In this document: positions 1-4,582 of the stretch, piece after piece
How the letters are laid out: every line of letters begins with the position of its first letter
How positions within the stretch are numbered: the stretch's first letter is position 1
Assembly (NCBI GenBank): GCA_023228945.1
Contig: JALOAI010000065.1
Coordinates: 1-5,658 of the forward strand
Source of the DNA: Pigmentiphaga sp.
Lineage (GTDB): Bacteria > Pseudomonadota > Gammaproteobacteria > Burkholderiales > Burkholderiaceae_B
Direction: 5' to 3'
DNA: 5,658 bases
Made by a program: the position numbers and the translations under genes
The notes under the pieces: generated by a model
Seen by the model: only the letters and a program-made list of their open reading frames with translations
Told to the model about the DNA's origin: nothing
Database searches by the model: none

Positions 1-303
1 CCCTTCGGCGCGGGCGTCTGGCTCGCCACCGAGCTGGATCAGGGCGGCGACATCATGTTCGGCCTGGCCGATATCGGCTACCCCGAACTCGGCTCGTGGA
101 GCCTGGAAGAGCTGCGTGGGGTCCGGTTGCCCTTCGGCATGGGGATCGAGCGGGATCTGCTCTTCACCGGGGATTTCCCGATCTCGGTCTGGGCGGAGGC
201 TGCGTGGGAAACCGGCAGCATCCAGGCGGCGGAACGAGCCCTCTACCGCGCCGGTGCGGCATTCACCCGCACATCCACAGATACGGAAAGCCGGGAATCC
301 TGA
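1..303 (+). CDS. DUF2958 domain protein, 5'-truncated by window edge
   Basis: Frame 1 is open from the first base to the TGA at 301-303 and gives 100 residues without the natural start. The text reads like the C-terminal part of a DUF2958 protein as I remember the family: an opening G-x-G-x-W-L-A-T-E-L segment (residues 3-12), then F-G-L-A-D-I-G (20-26), P-E-L-G-S (28-32), S-L-E-E-L (34-38), and the hallmark R-L-P-F-G-M-G-I-E-R-D (42-52) followed by S-V-W-A-E (62-66). Family members are usually about 110-130 aa, so roughly 20 N-terminal residues are probably missing. The ATG at 55 is internal to the conserved text and is not the start. The function is unknown; these proteins occur on alphaproteobacterial plasmids and integrative elements, often near ParB-like and antirestriction-type genes. 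The last 15 residues are polar and look like a disordered tail. Family call fairly sure; biochemical role not known. Confidence 0.8.
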   Translation, partial: PFGAGVWLATELDQGGDIMFGLADIGYPELGSWSLEELRGVRLPFGMGIERDLLFTGDFPISVWAEAAWETGSIQAAERALYRAGAAFTRTSTDTESRES

Positions 304-368
304 TTTCCGGTTGCCGGCTTTGTGGCCTGGCGTCGCACTCTTCAGAGGAAGAGGGCGGCGCTTCGCTT

Positions 369-418
369 CGTGACGGGTTGGAGGTCGAGAGAGTGGCTCC
401 CGGCCGCCCGTCGCGGAG
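369..418 (+). promoter_or_regulatory. Structured leader of the ParB-domain gene, stem reaching the SD
   Basis: CGTGACGGG (369-377) can pair with CCCGTCGCG (407-415): nine pairs, one of them T-G. The enclosed 29 bases contain GGAG (380-383) and CTCC (397-400), which can form an inner stem. The right arm ends on the first G of the GGAGA SD (415-419), which lies 7 bases before the ATG at 427, so the outer stem would partly occlude it. From memory, similar leaders precede related genes in alphaproteobacterial elements, but I could not check this. It may also contain the transcription start; no clear -35/-10 pair was seen between 304 and 368. Confidence 0.45.
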
Positions 419-426
419 AAATCACC

Positions 427-2577
427 ATGGCCAAAGCTGCCAGGAAGAAGCCCGTCGCCCCGATGATCGTCTTTTCACGGGCGCGCGACATTCCGTTCAA
501 CCGGATCAGGCTGTCGGACAGCAATGTTCGCGAGGCTGACGTCGAGGCGGGTCTGGACGAACTTACCCATGACATCGACCGGCGCGAGGATCTCGTGCAG
601 GGCCTCAACGTTCGCGCCATCCTCGACGCGGACGGCGTTGAGACCGGCGATTTCGAGACCCCGGCCGGCGGCCGCCGCTACAGGTCCATCGCGCGCCTCG
701 TCGAAGCCGGTCGCTTCCCGGCCGATGGCCTCGTCCCCTGCATCGTCAAGAAGGCCGATGCCAAGACCTCGGCAGTCGACGACTCGCTGGCCGAGAACCT
801 GCTGCGCCTCGCCCTGCATCCGCTCGACCAGTTCAAGGCGTTCAAGCGGATGTTCGACATGGGCATGTCGAAGGAGGAGATCGCCGACGCCTGGCGGACC
901 ACGCCGCGCTACATCATGCAGCGCCTTCGTCTCGCGACGGTCGCGCCGGCGCTGCACGACGCCTATGCGCGGAATGAGATGACGCTGGCGATGCTGGAAG
1001 CCTTCACCGTCAATCCCGACCACGAGCGCCAGCAGCAGGTCTGGGAGCGGATCAGCACGTCGTGGCAGAAAGAGCCCTGGCACATCCGCAGCCTGCTGAC
1101 CGAGACCACGGTTCCGGCTGCCGACAAGCGCGCCCGCTTCATCGGCATCGACGCCTATGAGGCGGCGGGCGGCCCGGTGCTGCGCGATCTCTTCTCCGAC
1201 GAGAACGGCGGTTGGTTGCAGGACGTCACGCTGCTCGACCGCCTGGTTGACGAGAAGCTGCGCACTGTCGCCGACGAGATCGCCGGACAGGGCTGGAAGT
1301 GGATCGACGCGGCAGTCGAACTTCCCTACGGCTACGCCAACGGCCTGCGCAGGCTGGTCGGTGTGACCCAGGAGCTGACCGACGAGGAGCGCACCGCCCG
1401 CGAGGCGCTGCGCGACGAGTATGACGAACTCGAAGCGCAGTATGCAGAAGCCGACGACCTGCCCGATGAGATCGACCAGCGGCTCGGGGAGATCGAAGCC
1501 GAGTTGGAAGGCTTCGAGAACCGGCCCGTCACCTTCGCGCCGGAAGACATCGCCCGTGCCGGTGTTTTCGTCAGCATCGACCGCGATGGCGAGTTGATCG
1601 TCAGTCCCGGTTATGTCCGCCCCGAGGACGAACAACCCGAGAGCGTCGATGGTGAGGATGCGGGCGAAGGTGCCGACCCGTCCGATCCCGATGCGGTGCA
1701 GCGCGCGGTTATCACCGTCGGCGGCGAGCCGGTCCCGGACGGCGATGAAGAGGAGGACGATGCCGTCAAGCCGCTGCCCGAGCGGCTGGTGACCGACCTG
1801 ACCGCCTGGCGGACGCTGGCGTTGCGCAATGCGCTTGCCGAGAATCCGCGCGTCGCCATGACGGCGCTGCTGCACAAGCTGGTTCTCGATACTTTCGAGC
1901 GCACCGCCACCTCGGGAACCAGCCTCTATGCCGCCGTGCGTCACATCTATCTTCCCACGGATGCGACCGGGCTCGCTGACAGCGCCGCCGCGAAGATGAT
2001 CGACGAGCGCGCGGACGCCTGGCGGGGCGACATCCCCGCTGGCGATGACGACCGGCTCTGGGACTGGATCGACGGTCTCGACGATGCCAGCCGCCTGGCG
2101 CTGCTCGCCCATTGCGTCAGTTTCGGGGTCAACGCGCTTTACGAGCGGCCCAACCCCTATTCGGGGAATGGCATCTCGCAGCACGGTCTCGACCGCCGCA
2201 TGGCCGAGGCCGAACGGCTGGCACAGGCCACCGGCCTCGATCTCGTCGAAGCGGGCTGGAGGCCCACGGTCGAGAACTACCTGGGTCGCGTGACCAAGAC
2301 CCGCATCATCGAGGCGGTGCGCGAGGGCGCCGGCGATCGCGCGGCCGATCTCATCGCGCATCTCAAGAAGGGCGATATGGCGAAGGAGGCCGAACGGCTC
2401 CTGGCCGATACCGGCTGGCTGCCGGAGCCGCTGCGCCCCGCCATCGAGGCGCAGGCCGTGGATGGCGCGACCGATCAGGACGAGGACAGCGTGGCGCTGC
2501 CCGACTTCCTCGCCGGTGGCCATGAGGACACGGCCGAGGCCGCCGACGATCCAGAGGCCCTCGTCGCCGCCGAGTGA
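427..2577 (+). CDS. ParB/Spo0J-domain DNA-binding protein, long form (716 aa)
   Basis: A ParB N-terminal (ParBc) domain occupies roughly residues 15-130: a start segment with I-P-F-N-R-I-R-L-S (22-30), the nucleotide-binding motif G-G-R-R-Y-R (81-86) and the second box E-N-L-L-R (123-127). A helix-turn-helix-like stretch follows (about 147-172, M-S-K-E-E-I-A-D-A-W then Y-I-M-Q-R-L-R-L-A). Residues 316-364 are highly charged, probably coiled coil, and 398-447 form an acidic low-complexity linker. The rest (450-716) is a helical region I cannot assign, with another acidic tail. Classical chromosomal ParB is about 300 aa, so this is the long element-borne form. The ATG at 427 was chosen because GGAGA (415-419) lies 7 bases upstream; a GTG at 322 would add 35 unconserved-looking residues and has no good SD. 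No parA lies in the window, so a role in regulation or element maintenance, rather than classical segregation, is possible. The glutamate of the usual GERR motif is glycine here. Confidence 0.85.
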   Translation: MAKAARKKPVAPMIVFSRARDIPFNRIRLSDSNVREADVEAGLDELTHDIDRREDLVQGLNVRAILDADGVETGDFETPAGGRRYRSIARLVEAGRFPADGLVPCIVKKADAKTSAVDDSLAENLLRLALHPLDQFKAFKRMFDMGMSKEEIADAWRTTPRYIMQRLRLATVAPALHDAYARNEMTLAMLEAFTVNPDHERQQQVWERISTSWQKEPWHIRSLLTETTVPAADKRARFIGIDAYEAAGGPVLRDLFSDENGGWLQDVTLLDRLVDEKLRTVADEIAGQGWKWIDAAVELPYGYANGLRRLVGVTQELTDEERTAREALRDEYDELEAQYAEADDLPDEIDQRLGEIEAELEGFENRPVTFAPEDIARAGVFVSIDRDGELIVSPGYVRPEDEQPESVDGEDAGEGADPSDPDAVQRAVITVGGEPVPDGDEEEDDAVKPLPERLVTDLTAWRTLALRNALAENPRVAMTALLHKLVLDTFERTATSGTSLYAAVRHIYLPTDATGLADSAAAKMIDERADAWRGDIPAGDDDRLWDWIDGLDDASRLALLAHCVSFGVNALYERPNPYSGNGISQHGLDRRMAEAERLAQATGLDLVEAGWRPTVENYLGRVTKTRIIEAVREGAGDRAADLIAHLKKGDMAKEAERLLADTGWLPEPLRPAIEAQAVDGATDQDEDSVALPDFLAGGHEDTAEAADDPEALVAAE

Positions 2578-2586
2578 CGCGCAGCA

Positions 2587-2610
2587 GCGGGGCGGCCTCC
2601 GCCGCCCCGC
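2587..2610 (+). terminator. Strong hairpin after the ParB-domain gene, possible terminator
   Basis: GCGGGGCGGC (2587-2596) and GCCGCCCCGC (2601-2610) are perfect 10-bp inverted arms around the 4-base loop CTCC, starting 10 bases after the stop codon. No T-run follows (ATTCCATCCCTTCC), so intrinsic termination is doubtful. It could instead protect the 3' end of the upstream message or slow polymerase. All-GC stem of this length is unlikely by chance even in GC-rich DNA. Confidence 0.5.
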
Positions 2611-2631
2611 ATTCCATCCCTTCCATCTGAA

Positions 2632-2668
2632 GGCCCGGCATCTCGCCGGGCCGCTTTCGTTTCAGGAG
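2632..2668 (+). promoter_or_regulatory. Hairpin plus TTTCGTTTCAGGAG leader module, copy 1
   Basis: GGCCCGGC (2632-2639) pairs perfectly with GCCGGGCC (2645-2652) across the loop ATCTC. The following GCTTTCGTTT is T-rich, giving the look of an intrinsic terminator, yet it runs straight into CAGGAG (2663-2668), the SD of the gene starting at 2676 (7-base spacing). The terminator-like element thus sits inside the 5' leader of the next gene, consistent with attenuation or partial read-through. A second copy of the module is at 3175-3217. Confidence 0.55.
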
Positions 2669-2675
2669 CAAGATC

Positions 2676-3152
2676 ATGTCCGCTTCCCTCATTTTCGACA
2701 TTGCGCCTCTCGGCTCGCTCGTGGCCTATAGCGACGGCCAGCCGAAACCGCCCGCACGTTTCACCAAGAAGCTCGCCGCGTGGAAATCCCGCAACGGGGC
2801 CGGTCGCCTCGTGCGCAAGGAACCGGGCCGCGAGCGCCCGACCTACACGACGCCGCCGTCCTTCACCCTGCATGAGGGTGATTTCGGCGAAGGCGGCATC
2901 ATCCTCATCACCATCATGCGCAGCTACGGCATCGACAGCGATCTGAGCTTCCGGGTTGTCGAACGCCCGAAGATCGGTCAGGTCCGTGTTGTGCAGGATG
3001 TCGGAGAGAACGTCGAATTGCTGCACCTCGCGGAGAACCACGAGGCGGCCGAACTCTGGCTAGCCAGGAACGGCTACAGCCGCGCGCGCCTCGAGGAGAT
3101 CACCGCCGACGAGGCAGGCGCCGATGCCGTCGAGGGTCGAGCTGCCGCGTGA
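2676..3152 (+). CDS. Conserved-looking hypothetical protein, 158 aa
   Basis: I do not recognise a family. The ATG at 2676 has AGGAG (2664-2668) 7 bases upstream, and codon use matches the neighbours. The protein is soluble-looking with no signal peptide or membrane segment. The N-terminal third is basic (P-P-A-R-F-T-K-K-L-A-A-W-K, residues 25-37, then R-L-V-R-K at 44-48). A beta-rich centre follows, with I-I-L-I-T-I at 75-80, F-R-V-V-E-R-P at 92-98 and V-R-V-V-Q-D-V at 103-109. The C-terminal part has helices E-A-A-E-L-W-L-A-R-N-G-Y (123-134) and a small acidic, Ala/Gly-rich tail. The basic N-terminus could contact nucleic acid, but this is only a guess. It is followed by a GTG codon overlapping its TGA (3149-3152) in the frame of the next gene, so it is tightly packed in the cluster. 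Confidence concerns that it is a real gene, not its role. Confidence 0.75.
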   Translation: MSASLIFDIAPLGSLVAYSDGQPKPPARFTKKLAAWKSRNGAGRLVRKEPGRERPTYTTPPSFTLHEGDFGEGGIILITIMRSYGIDSDLSFRVVERPKIGQVRVVQDVGENVELLHLAENHEAAELWLARNGYSRARLEEITADEAGADAVEGRAAA

Positions 3153-3245
3153 CCATCGCCGATCCCGTTCATCCGGCCCGCTTGTCCCGTGACGGCGGGC
3201 CTTCTTCGTTTCAGGAGAACACAATGGCCATTCCCGATCCCGTTC
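3149..3245 (+). repeat. In-frame direct repeat of a gene start (3149-3170 and 3224-3245)
   Basis: The 22 bases from the GTG at 3149 match the 22 bases from the ATG at 3224 at 18 positions, ending in a shared CCGATCCCGTTC. The copies are 75 bases apart, so they are in the same frame. Translated, the first gives M-T-I-A-D-P-V and the second M-A-I-P-D-P-V. The leader module copy 2 lies between them. It looks like a duplicated or displaced gene start. Confidence 0.6.
3175..3217 (+). promoter_or_regulatory. Hairpin plus TTCGTTTCAGGAG leader module, copy 2
   Basis: GGCCCGC (3175-3181) pairs with GCGGGCC (3195-3201). The 13-base loop can extend the stem by GTC (3184-3186) with GAC (3191-3193). The T-rich CTTCTTCGTTT follows, ending in CAGGAG (3212-3217), the SD of the gene at 3224 (6-base spacing). 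TTCGTTTCAGGAG (3205-3217) is identical to 2656-2668, while the hairpin arms and loop differ in sequence and size, as expected if structure is what matters. Confidence 0.55.
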
Positions 3246-3490
3246 GAACGAACTTCGACACTCTGCTTCGTGCTGCCGATGACGGCAATCTCGCCCTTAT
3301 GGAATGCCTCGACGCCGCGACCCGTGAGACACGCTATGTCCTGTGCGCGGTCGGCCGCGACGGGGGTGATTACGTCTTCACGCCGTTCGGCCATCTCGCA
3401 AGCGGCAACCCCTATGACGCCTATCTGCCGCCGGATCCCGACGATCCTGCCGGCTTTGTCGAGAAGGCCGAAGATGGGGGCGCATCATGA
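3224..3490 (+). CDS. DUF6117-like small protein (88 aa)
   Basis: The protein starts M-A-I-P-D-P-V-R-T-N-F and has L-L-R-A-A-D-D-G-N-L-A-L-M-E-C (14-28), then R-Y-V-L-C-A-V-G-R-D-G-G-D-Y (37-50) and F-T-P-F-G-H-L-A (52-59) followed by N-P-Y-D-A-Y-L-P-P (62-70). From memory this matches the family named DUF6117 on alphaproteobacterial mobile elements; function unknown. It is a compact alpha/beta protein with no signal or membrane segment. The ATG at 3224 has AGGAG (3213-3217) 6 bases upstream. An in-frame GTG at 3149 would add 25 residues but has only a distant GAGGG (3132-3136) as SD, and the family start agrees with 3224. The stop overlaps the next start (ATGATGA), so the two genes are probably translationally coupled. 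Confidence 0.75.
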   Translation: MAIPDPVRTNFDTLLRAADDGNLALMECLDAATRETRYVLCAVGRDGGDYVFTPFGHLASGNPYDAYLPPDPDDPAGFVEKAEDGGAS

Positions 3491-3783
3491 TGACGGTCGA
3501 TGAAATCTTCGCCGATGACCGCCGCAATCCGCCATCGGAGCGCTCGCTTCCCTGGGAGGAAACCCGCAACGGCGTCACCGTCATCGTGGAACCGAAACCG
3601 CATTGGGCCGAGGACATGCGCGCCTTCCGGCTCGATGCCCGCGAATACTGCCGCTATGCCGACTGGACGGCCCATGGCGCCCGGACGCGCTTTTTCGGTC
3701 ATATCGACACCTCCGGCGACGATGTGATGATGAAGGCCCGCGCCATGATCGCCCGCGAAATCGCCGATGGGTTCTGGGACTGA
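3487..3783 (+). CDS. Hypothetical protein, 97 or 98 aa
   Basis: I do not recognise a family. Two adjacent ATGs (3487, 3490) overlap the TGA of the upstream gene. GGGGG (3476-3480) lies 6 or 9 bases upstream, so either can serve. The protein begins M-T-V-D-E-I-F-A-D-D and contains W-E-E-T-R-N-G-V-T-V-I-V-E (23-35), the aromatic segment F-R-L-D-A-R-E-Y-C-R-Y-A-D-W (47-60), R-F-F-G-H-I-D-T-S-G-D-D (68-79) and a C-terminal helix A-R-A-M-I-A-R-E-I-A (84-93). It is acidic and soluble-looking, with a single Cys (C55). Overlap with the upstream gene suggests co-expression and perhaps a shared complex with the DUF6117-like protein. No functional call is possible from the sequence. Confidence 0.7.
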   Translation: MMTVDEIFADDRRNPPSERSLPWEETRNGVTVIVEPKPHWAEDMRAFRLDAREYCRYADWTAHGARTRFFGHIDTSGDDVMMKARAMIAREIADGFWD

Positions 3784-3824
3784 CCGGCCCTGAAAGCCGA
3801 ACCTTGCACACGGGGCTATCGGGT

Positions 3825-3844
3825 ATCGCTGCACAAGCAGCGAT
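3825..3844. terminator. Inverted repeat downstream of the 98-aa gene
   Basis: ATCGCTG (3825-3831) and CAGCGAT (3838-3844) are perfect 7-bp arms around CACAAG, 41 bases after the stop at 3783. No T-run follows on the + strand. On the - strand it lies just past the decayed gene copy, so it could once have served that copy. Terminator function is only possible. Confidence 0.3.
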
Positions 3845-4014
3845 GGATCGAGTTCGAGCTTCACCATTGCGCCAACTCCTTGGTGTTGTGGGGGCAACGG
3901 GTTCCGTCCCCGGCCTGAAACACACCCTGAATATCCGCCGGCAACGAGGCTGGCGCAGCAAAGCATCTGCGACGGGTTTCCGGCACCGGCTCGACGCAAA
4001 GCACCATCCCCCGC
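3845..4014 (-). pseudogene. Decayed inverted copy of the 54-aa gene and its leader
   Basis: Read on the - strand, this stretch retains colinear islands of the + strand segment 4165-4362. They are the leader block GCGGGGGATGGT (complement of 4003-4014, matching 4165-4176), a GCCGG-A-ACCC block before the start, GCAGATGC (complement of 3963-3970), GCCAGCCTCG (complement of 3945-3954), CAGGCCGGGGACGG (complement of 3904-3917, matching 4280-4293), and a perfect 23-base block (complement of 3845-3867, matching 4340-4362). Translation keeps V-F-Q-A-G-D-G-T in one frame and M-V-K-L-E-L-D-P in another. Spacing between blocks differs by about 5 and 10 bases, the start codon region has lost bases, and the stop is gone. 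The right arm of the leader hairpin is also destroyed. A broken paralog is therefore more likely than a working gene. Confidence 0.7.
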
Positions 4015-4088
4015 TTCCATTCGCTAACCTTGGTCCGACCGTCTCTTTGCATTCAACCCCGGTGGGGTCGGCTTACGCGCGCGTGCCG

Positions 4089-4125
4089 CCCTCGGGGATT
4101 CGGAAAGAATCCGAACGCCCGAGGG
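4089..4125. repeat. Nested palindrome between the divergent copies
   Basis: CCCTCGGG (4089-4096) and CCCGAGGG (4118-4125) are perfect outer arms. TTCGGA (4099-4104) and TCCGAA (4110-4115) are perfect inner arms around AAGAA, separated from the outer stem by a 2x2 mismatch. This could be an RNA hairpin in the long leader of the 54-aa gene, a terminator without T-run, or a protein-binding palindrome in DNA. Its position near the axis of the inverted duplication is notable. Confidence 0.55.
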
Positions 4126-4156
4126 TGATTGCAGATCCGGTCAGACACTTCGGGCG

Positions 4157-4198
4157 CCTGTCGCGCGGGGGATGGTCCCCCGCCTCCAAAGACAGGAG
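4157..4198 (+). promoter_or_regulatory. Two-stem leader of the 54-aa gene, closing stem contains SD bases
   Basis: The outer arms CCTGTC (4157-4162) and GACAGG (4191-4196) enclose a perfect hairpin GCGGGGGA-TGG-TCCCCCGC (4165-4183). The right outer arm overlaps the SD AGGAG (4194-4198), which lies 9 bases before the ATG at 4208. The folded form would hide part of the SD. The layout parallels the leader at 369-418, although the arm sequences differ. Confidence 0.5.
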
Positions 4199-4207
4199 CC
4201 GGAACCC

Positions 4208-4372
4208 ATGTCCTACGCAGATGCCACCGCTTTCGCCGCCAGCCTCGCCACCACGCTGATGGTCGTGATCGTCGTGTTCCAGGCCGGGGACGGCACCCAC
4301 GGCGCCATGCCCGCCGACGAGTTCGACGGCGACGAAGAGATGGTGAAGCTCGAACTCGATCCCTTCGGCTGA
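4208..4372 (+). CDS. Hydrophobic microprotein, 54 aa
   Basis: I do not recognise a named family. AGGAG (4194-4198) sits 9 bases before the ATG. An in-frame ATG at 4172 lies inside the leader hairpin and is unlikely to be used. Residues 8-24 (from A-F-A-A-S-L to V-I-V-V-F) form a 17-residue hydrophobic run that could be a short single membrane helix or a buried strand-helix element. Then come Q-A-G-D-G-T-H-G (25-32) and an acidic segment with D-E-F-D-G-D-E-E (37-44), ending in V-K-L-E-L-D-P-F-G. The presence of a decayed inverted paralog nearby, preserving V-F-Q-A-G-D-G-T and M-V-K-L-E-L-D-P, supports that this is a real coding unit. If membrane-inserted, its acidic C-terminus would face one side and could bind a basic partner; this is inference. 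Confidence 0.65.
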   Translation: MSYADATAFAASLATTLMVVIVVFQAGDGTHGAMPADEFDGDEEMVKLELDPFG

Positions 4373-4426
4373 GGCGCGAAAGCGCCTCCGCCCGACGGCC
4401 CGGCCCGCGTCAGGCGCAGCCGGGCC
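4371..4426 (+). terminator. Two tandem hairpins after the microprotein gene
   Basis: GAGGCGC (4371-4377) and GCGCCTC (4382-4388) form a perfect 7-bp stem with a GAAA tetraloop (GNRA type, stable in RNA), beginning on the G of the stop codon. GGCCCGGC (4397-4404) and GCCGGGCC (4419-4426) form a perfect 8-bp stem over a 14-base loop that can itself form CGC/GCG. The second stem uses the same arm sequence as 2632-2652. Only TTGT follows, so intrinsic termination is weak at best. Confidence 0.45.
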
Positions 4427-4433
4427 TTGTGCC

Positions 4434-4487
4434 ATGCGCAGGCTGCGCATCGCCAGCGGCGGTGCCGAGGCCTCGCCTCGGCTCTGG
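4434..4487 (+). repeat. Two further perfect hairpins in the 4373-4582 intergenic region
   Basis: ATGCGCA-GGC-TGCGCAT (4434-4450) is a perfect 7-bp inverted repeat. GCCGAGGC-CTC-GCCTCGGC (4464-4482) is a perfect 8-bp repeat; both have 3-base loops. CCAG (4453-4456) and CTGG (4484-4487) can enclose the second one. With the two preceding hairpins this makes four structured elements in about 117 bases. A structured non-coding RNA or long 5' leader is possible; I match it to no known RNA family. The rest of the region (4488-4532) is purine-rich without a gene that I can support. Confidence 0.45.
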
Positions 4488-4532
4488 AAAGGGAGAGTTG
4501 GGCCGGGATCGGGGCGAGCCTGGCGGAAGGAG

Positions 4533-4574
4533 AGGAGAGCGCCGCCGGGCCATATCATCCCGCTCTCCTGGAGG
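4533..4574 (+). promoter_or_regulatory. SD-adjacent stem in the DUF6878 gene leader
   Basis: AGGAGAGC (4533-4540) and GCTCTCCT (4562-4569) are perfect 8-bp arms with a 21-base loop. The right arm ends directly against the SD GGAGG (4570-4574), 8 bases before the ATG at 4583. The anti-SD-like CTCC in the right arm could also pair with the SD itself, so two exclusive folds are conceivable. Confidence 0.45.
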
Positions 4575-4582
4575 ATCATCCA

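Larger units (their letters stand above)
3845..4362. repeat. Long imperfect inverted repeat, 23-bp perfect outer arms
   Basis: The outermost matching arms are 3845-3867 and 4340-4362, perfect over 23 bases; further inner matches are listed under the pseudogene. The arrangement is head to head, with the axis close to 4090-4105. Short segments such as GGTC-x-GAC may extend the similarity towards the axis. It most likely arose by inverted duplication of the microprotein locus. Confidence 0.65.

Noticed and set aside
322..426. N-terminal extension of the ParB-domain protein from a GTG at 322
   Set aside because: No suitable SD, the region is better explained as a structured leader, and ATG 427 has GGAGA at proper distance.
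475..2523. Very long open frame (682 codons) on the - strand opposite the ParB-domain gene
   Set aside because: It mirrors the GC-rich codon pattern of the + strand gene, its translation shows no recognisable domain, and the + strand frame has clear ParB motifs and an SD.
3149..3223. GTG start at 3149 as the true start of the DUF6117-like gene
   Set aside because: Weak distant SD; the ATG at 3224 has AGGAG at 6 bases and matches the family start as I remember it. The upstream start is kept only as a finding about duplication.
3421..4020. 199-codon open frame on the - strand across 3421-4020
   Set aside because: It runs antisense through two + strand genes and joins different frames of the decayed copy; only the short M-V-K-L-E-L-D-P piece is gene-like.
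4047..4077. TTGCAT ... CTTACG as a sigma-70-like promoter before the microprotein
   Set aside because: Spacing of 19 and poor -10 match; in GC-rich DNA such a pair is not enough to call a promoter.
4172..4207. Earlier in-frame ATG (4172) for the microprotein
   Set aside because: It lies inside the leader hairpin without SD, and the AGGAG at 4194-4198 serves the ATG at 4208.
3603..4259. 218-codon + strand open frame covering the gene-free stretch
   Set aside because: It overlaps the 98-aa gene and the microprotein in another frame, has Arg/Pro-rich shadow composition and no SD.
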